64,000 nucleotides of DNA, from the NCBI RefSeq assembly GCF_032118995.1, contig NC_092648.1:17078450-17142449 (forward strand), written 5' to 3'. Under the pieces are notes generated by a model that saw only the letters and a list, made by a program, of their open reading frames with translations, searched no databases and was not told the origin of the DNA. How positions within the stretch are numbered: position 1 is the first letter of the stretch; every line of letters begins with the position of its first letter. Positions 29,801 through 43,930 of the stretch are shown here, in pieces. A program made the position numbers and the translations under genes. The stretch is from Asterias amurensis (lineage: Eukaryota > Echinodermata > Asteroidea > Forcipulatida > Asteriidae).

Positions 29801-32800
29801 GTCGATTTTTTTCATTTTAGACCAAAAATCCAAACTCACAAAATTCTCTATAAATGTAAAAATTTTGGTTATTTACCCAGTCTCAACTGATGAAATGTGT
29901 TCAGTAGTCTGTCCTGTATCGTTTGGAACCATAAAATCAGCAGAAATTTTTTGACCCCAAATCTGAAAATTTTGACCATACCGGTATGGTCGATTTTTTT
30001 CATTTTGGTCCAAAAATCCAAACTCACAAAATTCTCTATAAATCTAAAAATTTTGGTTATTTACCCAGTCTCAACTGATGAAATGTGTTCAGTAGTCTGT
30101 CCTGTATCGTTTGGAACCATGAAATCAGCAGAAATTTTTTGACCCCAAATCTGAAAATTTTGACCATACCGGTATGGTCGATTTTTTTCATTTTAGACCA
30201 AAAATCCAAACTCACAAAATTCTCTATAAATGTAAAAATTTTGGTTATTTACCCAGTCTCAACTGATGAAATGTGTTCAGTAGTCTGTCCTGTATCGTTT
30301 GGAACCATAAAATCAGCGGAAATTTTTTGACCCCAAATCTGAAAGTTTTGACCATACCGGTATGGTCGATTTTTTTCATTTTAGACCAAAAATCCAAACT
30401 CACAAAATTCTCTATGAATGTAAAAATTTTGGTTATTTACCCAGTCTCAACTGATAGAATGTGTTCAGTAGTCCATCCTGTATCGTTTGGAACCATAAAA
30501 TCAGCAGAAATTTTTTGACCCCAAATCTGAAAATTTTGACCATACCGGTATGGTCGATTTTTTTCATTTTTGTCCAAAAATCCAAACTCAAAAATTCTCT
30601 ATAAATCTAAAAATTTTGGTTATTTACCCAGTCTCAACTGATAAAATGTGTTCAGTAGTCCGTCCTGTATCGTTTGGAACCATAAAATCAGCAGAAATTT
30701 TTTGACCCCAAATCTGAAAATTTTGACCATACCGGTATGGTCGATTTTTTTCATTTTAGACCAAAAATCCAAACTCACAAAATTCTCTATAAATGTAAAA
30801 ATTTTGGTTATTTACCCAGTCTCAACTGATGAAATGTGTTCAGTAGTCTGTCCTGTATCGTTTGGAACCATAAAATCAGCGGAAATTTTTTGACCCCAAA
30901 TCTGAAAGTTTTGACCATACCGGTATGGTCGATTTTTTTCATTTTAGACCAAAAATCCAAACTCACAAAATTCTCTATAAATGTAAAAATTTTGGTTATT
31001 TACCCAGTCTCAACTGATGAAATGTGTTCAGTAGTCTGTCCTGTATCGTTTGGAACCATAAAATCAGCAGAAATATTTTGACCCCAAATCTGAAAATTTT
31101 GACCATACCGGTATGGTCGATTTTTTTCATTTTGGTCCAAAAATCCAAACTCACAAAATTCTCTATAAATCTAAAAATTTTGGTTATTTACTCAGTCTCA
31201 ACTGATGAAATGTGTTCAGTAGTCTGTCCTGTATCGTTTGGAACCATAAAATCAGCAGAAATTTTTTTGACCCCAAATCTGAAAATTTTGACCATACCGG
31301 TATGGTCGATTTTTTTCATTTTAGACCAAAAATCCAAACTCACAAAATTCTCTATAAATGTAAAAATTTTGGTTATTTACCCAGTCTCAACTGATGAAAT
31401 GTGTTCAGTAGTCTGTCCTGTATCGTTTGCAACCATAAAATCAGCGGAAATTTTTTGACCCCAAATCTGAAAGTTTTGACCATACCGGTATGGTCGATTT
31501 TTTTCATTTTGGACCAAAAATCCAAACTCACAAAATTCTCTATAAATCTAAAAATTTTGGTTATTTACCCAGTCTCAACTGATCAAATGTGTTCAGTAGT
31601 CCGTCCTGTATCGTTTGGAACCATAAAATCAGCAGAAATTTTTTGACCCCAAATCTGAAAATTTTGACCATACCGGTATGGTCGATTTTTTTCATTTTGG
31701 TCCAAAAATCCAAACTCACAAAATTCTCTATAAATCTAAAAATTTTTGTTATTTACCCAGTCTCAACTGATGAAATGTGTTCAGTAGTCTTTCCTGTATC
31801 GTTTGGAACCATAAAATCAGCAGAAATTTTTTGACCCCAAATCTGAAAATTTTGACCATACCGGTATGGTCGATTTTTTTCATTTTAGACCAAAAATCCA
31901 AACTCACAAAATTCTCTATAAATGTAAAAATTTTGGTTATTTATACCCAGTCTCAACTGATGAAATGTGTTCAGTAGTCTGTCCTGTATCGTTTGGAACC
32001 ATAAAATCAGCGGAAATTTTTTGACCCCAAATCTGAAAGTTTTGACCATACCGGTATGGTCGATTTTTTTCATTTTAGACCAAAAATCCAAACTCACAAA
32101 ATTCTCTATAAATGTAAAAATTTTGGTTATTTACCCAGTCTCAACTGATAGAATGTGTTCAGTAGTCCATCCTGTATCGTTTGGAACCATAAAATCAGCA
32201 GAAATTTTTTGACCCCAAATCTGAAAAGTTTGACCATACCGGTATGGTCGATTTTTTTCATTTTGGTCCAAAAATCCAAACTCACAAAATTCTCTATAAA
32301 TCTAAAAATTTTGGTTATTTACCCAGTCTCAACTGATAAAATGTGTTCAGTAGTCCGTCCTGTATCGTTTGGAACCATAAAATCAGCAGAAATTTTTTGA
32401 CCCCAAATCTGAAAATTTTGACCATACCGGTATGGTCGATTTTTTTCATTTTAGACCAAAAATCCAAACTCACAAAATTCTCTATAAATGTAAAAATTTT
32501 GGTTATTTACCCAGTCTCAACTGATGAAATGTGTTCAGTAGTCTGTCCTGTATCGTTTGGAACCATAAAATCAGCGGAAATTTTTTGACCCCAAATCTGA
32601 AAGTTTTGACCATACCGGTATGGTCGATTTTTTTCATTTTAGACCAAAAATCCAAACTCACAAAATTCTCTATAAATGTAAAAATTTTGGTTATTTACCC
32701 AGTCTCAACTGATAGAATGTGTTCAGTAGTCCATCCTGTATCGTTTGGAACCATAAAATCAGCAGAAATTTTTTGACCCCAAATCTGAAAATTTTGACCA

Positions 32801-34570
32801 TACCGGTATGGTCGATTTTTTTCATTTTGGTCCAAAAATCCAAACTCACAAAATTCTCTATAAATGTAAAAATTTTGGTTATTTACCCAGTCTCAACTGA
32901 TAAAATGTGTTCAGTAGTCCGTCCTGTATCGTTTGGAACCATAAAATCAGCAGAAATTTTTTGACCCCAAATCTGAAAATTTTGACCATACCGGTATGGT
33001 CGATTTTTTTCATTTTGGTCCAAAAAGTCAAACTCACAAAATTCTCTATAAATCTAAAAATTTTGGTTATTTACCCAGTCTCAACTGATAAAATGTGTTC
33101 AGTAGTCCATCCTGTATCGTTTGGAACCATAAAATCAGCAGAAATTTTTTGACCCCAAATCTGAAAATTTTGACCATACCGGTATGGTCGATTTTTTTCA
33201 TTTTAGACCAAAAATCCAAACTCACAAAATTCTCTATAAATGTAAAAATTTTGGTTATTTACCCAGTCTCAACTGATAAAATGTGTTCAGTAGTCCGTCC
33301 TGTATCGTTTGGAACCATAAAATCAGCAGAAATTTTTTGACCCCAAATCTGAAAATTTTGACCATACCGGTATGGTCGATTTTTTTCATTTTGGTCCAAA
33401 AATCCAAACTCACAAAATTCTCTATAAATCTAAAAATTTTGGTTATTTACCCAGTCTCAACTGATGAAATGTGTTCAGTAGTCTGTCCTGTATCGTTTGG
33501 AACCATAAAATCAGCGGAAATTTTTTGACCCCAAATCTGAAAATTTTGACCATACCGGTATGGTCGATTTTTTTCATTTTGGTCCAAAAATCCAAACTCA
33601 CAAAATTCTCTATAAATGTAAAAATTTTGGTTATTTACCCAGTCTCAACTGATAGAATGTGTTCAGTAGTCCATCCTGTATCGTTTGGAACCATAAAATC
33701 AGCAGAAATTTTTTGACCCCAAATCTGAAAATTTTGACCATACCGGTATGGTCGATTTTTTTCATTTTAGACCAAAAATCCAAACTCACAAAATTCTCTA
33801 TAAATGTAAAAATTTTGGTTATTTACCCAGTCTCAACTGATGAAATGTGTTCAGTAGTCCGTCCTGTATCGTTTGGAACCATAAAATCAGCAGAAATTTT
33901 TTGACCCCAAATCTGAAAATTTTGACCATACCGGTATGGTCGATTTTTTTCATTTTGGTCCAAAAATCCAAACTCACAAAATTCTCTATAAATGTAAAAA
34001 TTTTGGTTATTTACCCAGTCTCAACTGATAGAATGTCTTCAGTAGTCCATCCTGTATCGTTTGGAACCATAAAATCAGCAGAAATTTTTTGACCCCAAAT
34101 CTGAAAATTTTGACCATACCGGTATGGTCGATTTTTTTCATTTTGGTCCAAAAATCCAAACTCACAAAATTCTCTATAAATCTAAAAATTTTGGTTATTT
34201 ACCCAGTCTCAACTGATAAAATGTGTTCAGTAGTCCGTCCTGTATCGTTTGGAACCATAAAATCAGCAGAAATTTTTTGACCCCAAATCTGAAAATTTTG
34301 ACCATACCGGTATGGTCGATTTTTTTCATTTTGGTCCAAAAATCCAAACTCACAAAATTCTCTATAAATGTAAAAATTTTGGTTATTTACCCAGTCTCAA
34401 CTGATAGAATGTGTTCAGTAGTCCATCCTGTATCGTTTGGAACCATAAAATCAGCAGAAATTTTTTGACCCCAAATCTGAAAATTTTGACCATACCGGTA
34501 TGGTCGATTTTTTTCATTTTAGACCAAAAATCCAAACTCACAAAATTCTCTATAAATGTAAAAATTTTGG
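26861..34570 (+). repeat. Satellite higher-order block C, copy 2 (7,711 bp)
   Basis: This is the tandem copy of 19,150-26,860. Every rare variant listed there reappears exactly 7,711 bp later, for example TTTATACCCAG near 31,941 and ATGTCTTCAG near 34,035. One visible private change is TTCTGTATAAAT near 27,590, where copy 1 has TTCTCTATAAAT. Confidence 0.92.
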
Positions 34571-37500
34571 TTATTTACCCAGTCTCAACTGATGAAATGT
34601 GTTCAGTAGTCTGTCCTGTATCGTTTGGAACCATAAAATCAGCAGAAATTTTTTGACCCCAAATCTGAAAATTTTGACCATACCGGTATGGTCGATTTTT
34701 TTCATTTTGGTCCAAAAATCCAAACTCACAAAATTCTCTATAAATCTAAAAATTTTTGTTATTTACCCAGTCTCAACTGATGAAATGTGTTCAGTAGTCT
34801 GTCCTGTATCGTTTGGAACCATGAAATCAGCAGAAATTTTTTGACCCCAAATCTGAAAATTTTGACCATACCGGTATGGTCGATTTTTTTCATTTTAGAC
34901 CAAAAATCCAAACTCACAAAATTCTCTATAAATGTAAAAATTTTGGTTATTTACCCAGTCTCAACTGATGAAATGTGTTCAGTAGTCTGTCCTGTATCGT
35001 TTGGAACCATAAAATCAGCGGAAATGTTTTGACCCCAAATCTGAAAGTTTTGACCATACCGGTATGGTCGATTTTTTTCATTTTAGACCAAAAATCCAAA
35101 CTCACAAAATTCTCTATAAATGTAAAAATTTTGGTTATTTACCCAGTCTCAACTGATGAAATGTGTTCAGTACTCTGTCCTGTATCGTTTGGAACCATAA
35201 AATCAGCAGAAATTTTTTGACCCCAAATCTGAAAATTTTGACCATACCGGTATGGTCGATTTTTTTCATTTTGGTCCAAAAATCCAAACTCACAAAATTC
35301 TCTATAAATCTAAAAATTTTGGTTATTTACTCAGTCTCAACTGATGAAATGTGTTCAGTAGTCTGTCCTGTATCGTTTGGAACCATAAAATCAGCAGAAA
35401 TTTTTTGACCCCAAATCTGAAAATTTTGACCATACCGGTATGGTCGATTTTTTTCATTTTGGTCCAAAAATCCAAACTCACAAAATTCTCTATAAATCTA
35501 AAAATTTTGGTTATTTACCCAGTCTCAAATGATGAAATGTGTTCAGTAGTCCGTCCTGTATCGTTTGGAACCATAAAATCAGCAGAAATTTTTTGACCCC
35601 AAATCTGAAAATTTTGACCATACCGGTATGGTCGATTTTTTTCATTTTGGTCCAAAAATCCAAACTCACAAAATTCTCTATAAATGTAAAAATTTTGGTT
35701 ATTTACCCAGTCTCAACTGATAAAATGTGTTCAGTAGTCTGTCCTGTATCGTTTGGAACCATAAAATCAGCAGAAATTTTTTGACCCCAAATCTGAAAAT
35801 TTTGACCATACCGGTATGGTCGATTTTTTTCATTTTAGACCAAAAATCCAAACTCACAAAATTCTCTATAAATGTAAAAATTTTGGTTATTTACCCAGTC
35901 TCAACTGATGAAATGTGTTCAGTAGTCTGTCCTTAATCGTTTGGAACCATTAAATCAGCGGAAATTTTTTGACCCCAAATCTGAAAATTTTGACCATACT
36001 GGTATGGTCGATTTTTTTTCATTTTAGACCAAAAATCCAAACTCACAAAATTCTCTATAAATCTAAAAATTTTGGTTATTTACCCAGTCTCAAACTGATG
36101 AAATGTGTTCAGTAGTCTGTCCTGTATCGTTTGGAACCATAAAATCAGCGGAAATTTTTTGACCCCAAATATGAAAGTTTTGACCATACCGGTATGGTCG
36201 ATTTTTTTCATTTTAGACCAAAAATCCAAACTCACAAAATTCTCTATAAATCTAAAAATTTTGGTTATTTACCCAGTCTCAACTGATGAAATGTGTTCAG
36301 TAGTCTGTCCTGTATCGTTTGGAACCATAAAATCAGCGGAAATTTTTTGACCCCAAATCTGAAAGTTTTGACCATACCGGTATGGTCAATTTTTTTCATT
36401 TTAGACCAAAAAACCAAACTCACAAAATTCTCTATAAATGTAAAAATTTTGGTTATTTACCCAGTCTCAACTGATGAAATGTGTTCAGTAGTCTGTCCTG
36501 TATCGTTTGCAACCATAAAATCAGCGGAAATTTTTTGACCCCAAATCTGAAAGTTTTGACCATACCGGTATGGTCGATTTTTTTCATTTTGGTCCAAAAA
36601 TCCAAACTCACAAAATTCTCTATAAATCTAAAAATTTTGGTTATTTACCCAGTCTCAACTGATGAAATGTGTTCAGTAGTCTGTCCTGTATCGTTTGGAA
36701 CCATTAAATCAGCGGAAATTTTTTGACCCCAAATCTGAAAATTTTGACCATACCGGTATGGTCGATTTTTTTCATTTTAGACCAAAAATCCAAACTCACA
36801 AAATTCTGTATAAATGTAAAAATTTTGGTTATTTACCCAGTCTCAACTGATGAAATGTGTTCAGTAGTCTGTCCTGTATCGTTTGGAACCATAAAATCAG
36901 CGGAAATTTTTTGACCCCAAATCTGAAAGTTTTGACCATACCGGTATGGTCGATTTTTTTCATTTTGGACCAAAAATCCAAACTCACAAAATTCTCTATA
37001 AATGTAAAAATTTTGGTTATTTACCCAGTCTCAACTGATAGAATGTGTTCAGTAGTCCATCCTGTATCGTTTGGAACCATAAAATCAGCAGAAATTTTTT
37101 GACCCCAAATCTGAAAATTTTGACCATACCGGTATGGTCGATTTTTTTCATTTTAGACCAAAAATCCAAACTCACAAAATTCTCTATAAATCTAAAAAAT
37201 TTTGTTATTTACCCAGTCTCAACTGATGAAATGTGTTCAGTAGTCCGTCCTGTATCGTTTGGAACCATAAAATCAGCAGAAATTTTTTGACCCCAAATCT
37301 GAAAATTTTGACCATACCGGTATGGTCGATTTTTTTCATTTTAGACCAAAAATCCAAACTCACAAAATTCTCTATAAATGTAAAAATTTTGGTTATTTAC
37401 CCAGTCTCAACTGATGAAATGTGTTCAGTAGTCTGTCCTGTATCGTTTGGAACCATAAAATCAGCAGAATTTTTTTGACCCCAAATCTGAAAATTTTGAC

Positions 37501-40500
37501 CATACCGGTATGGTCGATTTTTTTCATTTTAGACCAAAAATCCAAACTCACAAAATTCTCTATAAATGTAAAAATTTTGGTTATTTACCCAGTCTCAACT
37601 GATGAAATGTGTTCAGTAGTCTGTCCTGTATCGTTTGGAACCATAAAATCAGCGGAATTTTTTTGACCCCAAATCTGAAAGTTTTGACCATACCGGTATG
37701 GTCGATTTTTTTCATTTTAGACCAAAAATCCAAACTCACAAAATTCTCTATAAATCTAAAAATTTTGGTTTTTTACCCAGTCTCAACTGATAGAATGTGT
37801 TCAGTAGTCCATCCTGTATCGTTTGGAACCATAAAATCAGCGGAAATTTTTTGACCCCAAATCTGAAAGTTTTGACCATACCGGTATGGTCGATTTTTTT
37901 CATTTTAGACCAAAAATCCAAACTCACAAAATTCTCTATAAATGTAAAAATTTTGGTTATTTACCCAGTCTCAACTGATGAAATGTGTTCAGTAGTCTGT
38001 CCTGTATCGTTTGGAACCATAAAATCAGCGGAACTTTTTTGACCCCAAATCTGAAAGTTTTGACCATACCGGTATGGCCGATTTTTTTCATTTTAGACCA
38101 AAAATCCAAACTCACAATATTCTCTATGAATGTAAAAATTTTGGTTATTTACCCAGTCTCAACTGATGAAATGTGTTCAGTAGTCTGTCCTGTATCGTTT
38201 GGAACCATAAAATCAGCGGAAATTTTTTGACCCCAAATCTGAAAGTTTTGACCATACCGGTATGGTCCATATTTTTTCATTTTGGTCCAAAAATCCAAAC
38301 TCACAAAATTCTCTATAAATATAAAAATTTTGGTTATTTACCCAGTCTCAACTGATAGAATGTGTTCAGTAGTCCGTCCTGTATCGTTTGGAACCATAAA
38401 ATCAGCAGAAATTTTTTGACCCCAAATCTGAAAATTTTGACCATACCGGTATGGTCGATTTTTTTCATTTTGGTCCAAAAATCCAAACTCACAAAATTCT
38501 CTATAAATCTAAAAATTTTGGTTATTTACCCAGTCTCAACTGATAGAATGTGTTCAGTAGTCCATCCTGTATCGTTTGGAACCATAAAATCAGCAGAAAT
38601 TTTTTGACCCCAAATCTGAAAGTTTTGACCATACCGGTATGGTCGATTTTTTTCATTTTAGACCAAAAATCCAAACTCACAAAATTCTCTATAAATCTAA
38701 AAATTTTGGTTATTTACCCAGTCTCAACTGATGAAATGTGTTCAGTAGTCTGTCCTGTATCGTTTGGAACCATAAAATCAGCGGAAATTTTTTGACCCCA
38801 AATCTGAAAGTTTTGACCGTACCGGTATGGTCGATTTTTTTCATTTTAGACCAAAAATCCAAACTCACAAAATTCTGTATAAATGTAAAAATTTTGGTTA
38901 TTTACCCAGTCTCAACTGATAGAATGTGTTCAGTAGTCCATCCTGTATCGTTTGCAACCATAAAATCAGCAGAAATTTTTTGACCCCAAATCTGAAAGTT
39001 TTGACCGTACCGGTATGGTCGATTTTTTTCATTTTAGACCAAAAATCCAAACTCACAAAATTCTGTATAAATGTAAAAATTTTGGTTATTTACCCAGTCT
39101 CAACTGATGAAATGTGTTCAGTAGTCTGTCCTGTATCGTTTGGAACCATAAAATCAGCGGAAATTTTTTGACCCCAAATCTGAAAGTTTTGACCATACCG
39201 GTATGGTCGGTTTTTTTCATTTTAGACCAAAAATACAAACTCACAAAATTCTCTATAAATGTAAAAATTTTGGTTATTTACCCAGTCTCAACTGATGAAA
39301 TGTGTTCAGTAGTCTGTCCTGTATCGTTTGCAACCATAAAATCAGCGGAAATTTTTTGACCCCAAATCTGAAAGTTTTGACCATACCGGTATGGTCGATT
39401 TTTTTCATTTTGGTCCAAAAATCCAAACTCACAAAATTCTCTATAAATATAAAAATTTTGGTTATTTACCCAGTCTCAACTGATAGAATGTGTTCAGTAG
39501 TCCATCCTGTATCGTTTGGAACCATAAAATCAGCAGAAATTTTTTGACCCCAAATCTGAAAATTTTGACCATACCGGTATGGTCGATTTTTTTCATTTTA
39601 GACCAAAAATCCAAACTCACAAAATTCTCTATAAATCTAAAAATTTTGGTTATTTACCCAGTCTCAACTGATGAAATGTGTTCAGTAGTTCGTCCTGTAT
39701 CGTTTGGAACCATAAAATCAGCAGAAATTTTTTGACCCCAAATCTGAAAATTTTGACCATACCGGTATGGTCGATTTTTTTCATTTTGGTCCAAAAATCC
39801 AAACTCACAAAATTCTCTATAAATCTAAAAATTTTGGTTATTTACCCAGTCTCAACTGATGAAATGTGTTCAGTAGTCTGTCCTGTATCGTTTGGAACCA
39901 TAAAATCAGCAGAAATTTTTTGACCCCAAATCTGAAAATTTTGACCATACCGGTATGGTCGATTTTTTTCATTTTAGACCAAAAATCCAAACTCACAAAA
40001 TTCTCTATAAATGTAAAAATTTTGGTTATTTACCCAGTCTCAACTGATGAAATGTGTTCAGTAGTCTGTCCTGTATCGTTTGCAACCATAAAATCAGCGG
40101 AAATTTTTTGACCCCAAATCTGAAAATTTTGACCATACTGGTATGGTCGATTTTTTTCATTTTGGTCCAAAAATCCAAACTCACAAAATTCTCTATAAAT
40201 CTAAAAATTTTGGTTATTTACCCAGTCTCAAACTGATGAAATGTGTTCAGTAGTCTGTCCTGTATCGTTTGGAACCATAAAATCAGCAGAAATGTTTTTG
40301 ACCCCAAATATGAAAGTTTTGACCATACCGGTATGGTCGATTTTTTTCATTTTAGACCAAAAATCCAAACTCACAAAATTCTCTATAAATCTAAAAATTT
40401 TGGTTATTTACCCAGTCTCAACTGATGAAATGTGTTCAGTAGTCTGTCCTGTATCGTTTGGAACCATAAAATCAGCGGAAATTTTTTGACCCCAAATCTG

Positions 40501-43500
40501 AAAGTTTTGACCATACCGGTATGGTCAATTTTTTTCATTTTAGACCAAAAAACCAAACTCACAAAATTCTCTATAAATGTAAAAATTTTGGTTATTTACC
40601 CAGTCTCAACTGATGAAATGTGTTCAGTAGTCTGTCCTGTATCGTTTGCAACCATAAAATCAGCGGAAATTTTTTGACCCCAAATCTGAAAGTTTTGACC
40701 ATACCGGTATGGTCGATTTTTTTCATTTTGGTCCAAAAATCCAAACTCACAAAATTCTCTATTAATCTAAAAATGTTGGTTATTTACCCAGTCTCAACTG
40801 ATAGAATGTGTTCAGTAGTCCATCCTGTATCGTTTGCAACCATAAAATCAGCAGAAATTTTTTGACCCCAAATCTGAAAGTTTTGACCATACCGGTATGG
40901 TCGATTTTTTTCATTTTAGACCAAAAATCCAAACTCACAAAATTCTGTATAAATGTAAAAATTTTGGTTATTTACCCAGTCTCAACTGATGAAATGTGTT
41001 CAGTAGTCTGTCCTGTATCGTTTGGAACCATAAAATCAGCGGAAATTTTTTGACCCCAAATCTGAAAGTTTTGACCATACCGGTATGGTCGGTTTTTTTC
41101 ATTTTAGACCAAAAATCCAAACTCACAAAATTCTCTATAAATGTAAAAATTTTGGTTATTTACCCAGTCTCAACTGATGAAATGTGTTCAGTAGTCTGTC
41201 CTGTATCGTTTGCAACCATAAAATCAGCGGAAATTTTTTGACCCCAAATCTGAAAGTTTTGACCATACCGGTATGGTCGATTTTTTTCATTTTGGTCCAA
41301 AAATCCAAACTCACAAAATTCTCTATAAATCTAAAAATTTTGGTTATTTACCCAGTCTCAACTGATGAAATGTGTTCAGTAGTCCGTCCTGTATCGTTTG
41401 GAACCATAAAATCAGCAGAAATTTTTTGACCCCAAATCTGAAAATTTTGACCATACCGGTATGGTCGATTTTTTTCATTTTGGTCCAAAAATCCAAACTC
41501 ACAAAATTCTCTATAAATGTAAAAATTTTGGTTATTTACCCAGTCTCAACTGATGAAATGTGTTCAGTAGTCTGTCCTGTATCGTTTGGAACCATAAAAT
41601 CAGCAGAAATTTTTTGACCCCAAATCTGAAAATTTTGACCATACCGGTATGGTCGATTTTTTTCATTTTAGACCAAAAATCCAAACTCACAAAATTCTCT
41701 ATAAATGTAAAAATTTTGGTTATTTACCCAGTCTCAACTGATGAAATGTGTTCAGTAGTCTGTCCTGTATCGTTTGGAACCATTAAATCAGCGGAAATTT
41801 TTTGACCCCAAATCTGAAAATTTTGACCATACCGGTATGGTCGATTTTTTTTCATTTTAGACCAAAAATCCAAACTCACAAAATTCTCTATAAATCTAAA
41901 AATTTTGTTTATTTACCCAGTCTCAAACTGATGAAATGTGTTCAGTAGTCTGTCCTGTATCGTTTGGAACCATAAAATCAGCGGAAATTTTTTGACCCCA
42001 AATATGAAAGTTTTGACCATACCGGTATGGTCGATTTTTTTCATTTTAGACCAAAAATCCAAACTCACAAAATTCTCTATAAATCTAAAAATTTTGGTTA
42101 TTTACCCAGTCTCAACTGATGAAATGTGTTCAGTAGTCTGTCCTGTATTGTTTGGAACCATAAAATCAGCGGAAATTTTTTGACCCCAAATCTGAAAGTT
42201 TTGACCATACCGGTATGGTCGATTTTTTTCATTTTAGACCAAAAAACCAAACTCACAAAATTCTCTATAAATGTAAAAATTTTGGTTATTTACCCAGTCT
42301 CAACTGATGAAATGTGTTCAGTAGTCTGTCCTGTATCGTTTGCAACCATAAAATCAGCGGAAATTTGTTGACCCCAAATCTGAAAGTTTTGACCATACCG
42401 GTATGGTCGATTTTTTTCATTTTGGTCCAAAAATCCAAACTCACAAAATTCTCTATAAATCTAAAAATTTTGGTTATTTACCCAGTCTCAACTGATGAAA
42501 TGTGTTCAGTAGTCTGTCCTGTATCGTTTGGAACCATAAAATCAGCAGAAAGTTTTTGACCCCAAATCTGAAAATTTTGACCATACCGGTATGGTCGATT
42601 TTTTTCATTTTGGTCCAAAAATCCAAACTCACAAAATTCTCTATAAATCTAAAAATTTTGGTTATTTACCCAGTCTCAACTGATAAAATGTGTTCAGTAG
42701 TCCGTCCTGTATCGTTTGGAACCATAAAATCAGCAGAAATTTTTTGACCCCAAATCTGAAAATTTTGACCATACCGGTATGGTCGATTTTTTTCATTTTG
42801 GTCCAAAAATCCAAACTCACAAAATTCTCTATAAATCTAAAAATTTTGGTTATTTACCCAGTCTCAACTGATGAAATGTGTTCAGTAGTCTGTCCTGTAT
42901 CGTTTGGAACCATAAAATCAGCAGAAATTTTTTGACCCCAAATCTGAAAGTTTTGACCATACCGGTATGGTCGATTTTTTTCATTTTAGACCAAAAATCC
43001 AAACTCACAAAATTCTCTATAAATGTAAAAATTTTGGTTATTTACCCAGTCTCAACTGATGAAATGTGTTCAGTAGTCTGTCCTGTATCGTTTGCAACCA
43101 TAAAATCAGCGGAAATTTTTTGACCCCAAATCTGAAAGTTTTGACCATACCGGTATGGTCGATTTTTTTCATTTTAGACCAAAAATCCAAACTCACAAAA
43201 TTCTCTATAAATGTAAAAATTTTGGTTATTTACCCAGTCTCAACTGATGAAATGTGTTCAGTAGTCTGTCCTGTATCGTTTGGAACCATAAAATCAGCGG
43301 AAATTTTTTGACCCCAAATCTGAAAGTTTTGACCATACCGGTATGGTCGATTTTTTTCATTTTAGACCAAAAATCCAAACTCACAAAATTCTCTATAAAT
43401 GTAAAAATTTTGGTTATTTACCCAGTCTCAACTGATGAAATGTGTTCAGTAGTCTGTCCTGTATCGTTTGGAACCATTAAATCAGCGGAAATTTTTTGAC

Positions 43501-43930
43501 CCCAAATCTGAAAGTTTTGACCATACCGGTATGGTCGATTTTTTTCATTTTAGACCAAAAATCCAAACTCACAAAATTCTCTATAAATGTAAAAATTTTG
43601 GTTATTTACCCAGTCTCAACTGATGAAATGTGTTCAGTAGTCTGTCCTGTATCGTTTGGAACCATTAAATCAGCGGAAATTTTTTGACCCCAAATCTGAA
43701 AGTTTTGACCATACCAAATGGTCGATTTATTTCATTTTGGTCCAAAAATCCAAACTCACAAAATTCTCTATAAATCTAAAAATTTTGGTTATTTACCCAG
43801 TCTCAACTGATAAAATGTGTTCAGTAGTCCGTCCTGTATCGTTTGGAACCATAAAATCAGCAGAAATTTTTTGACCCCAAATCTGAAAATTTTGACCATA
43901 CCGGTATGGTCAATTTTTTTCATTTTGGAC
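34571..43930 (+). repeat. Satellite, right-hand less homogenised part
   Basis: Monomers here carry more private substitutions and single-base insertions than the blocks to the left. Some repeat at short or irregular offsets. About 36,105-36,726 is similar to 41,938-42,559 and to about 40,250-40,865. About 38,926-39,400 is similar to 40,808-41,280, an offset of 1,882 bp. The palindrome is altered in several units, such as CATACTGGTATGG near 35,996 and GTATGGCCG near 38,083, and is shortened to CATACCAAATGG near 43,715. Confidence 0.85.

Noticed and set aside
20602..32097. Minus-strand open frames of 65-70 codons within the satellite
   Set aside because: They are antisense readings of monomers with a chance insertion or missing stop, and they are duplicated only because the block is duplicated.
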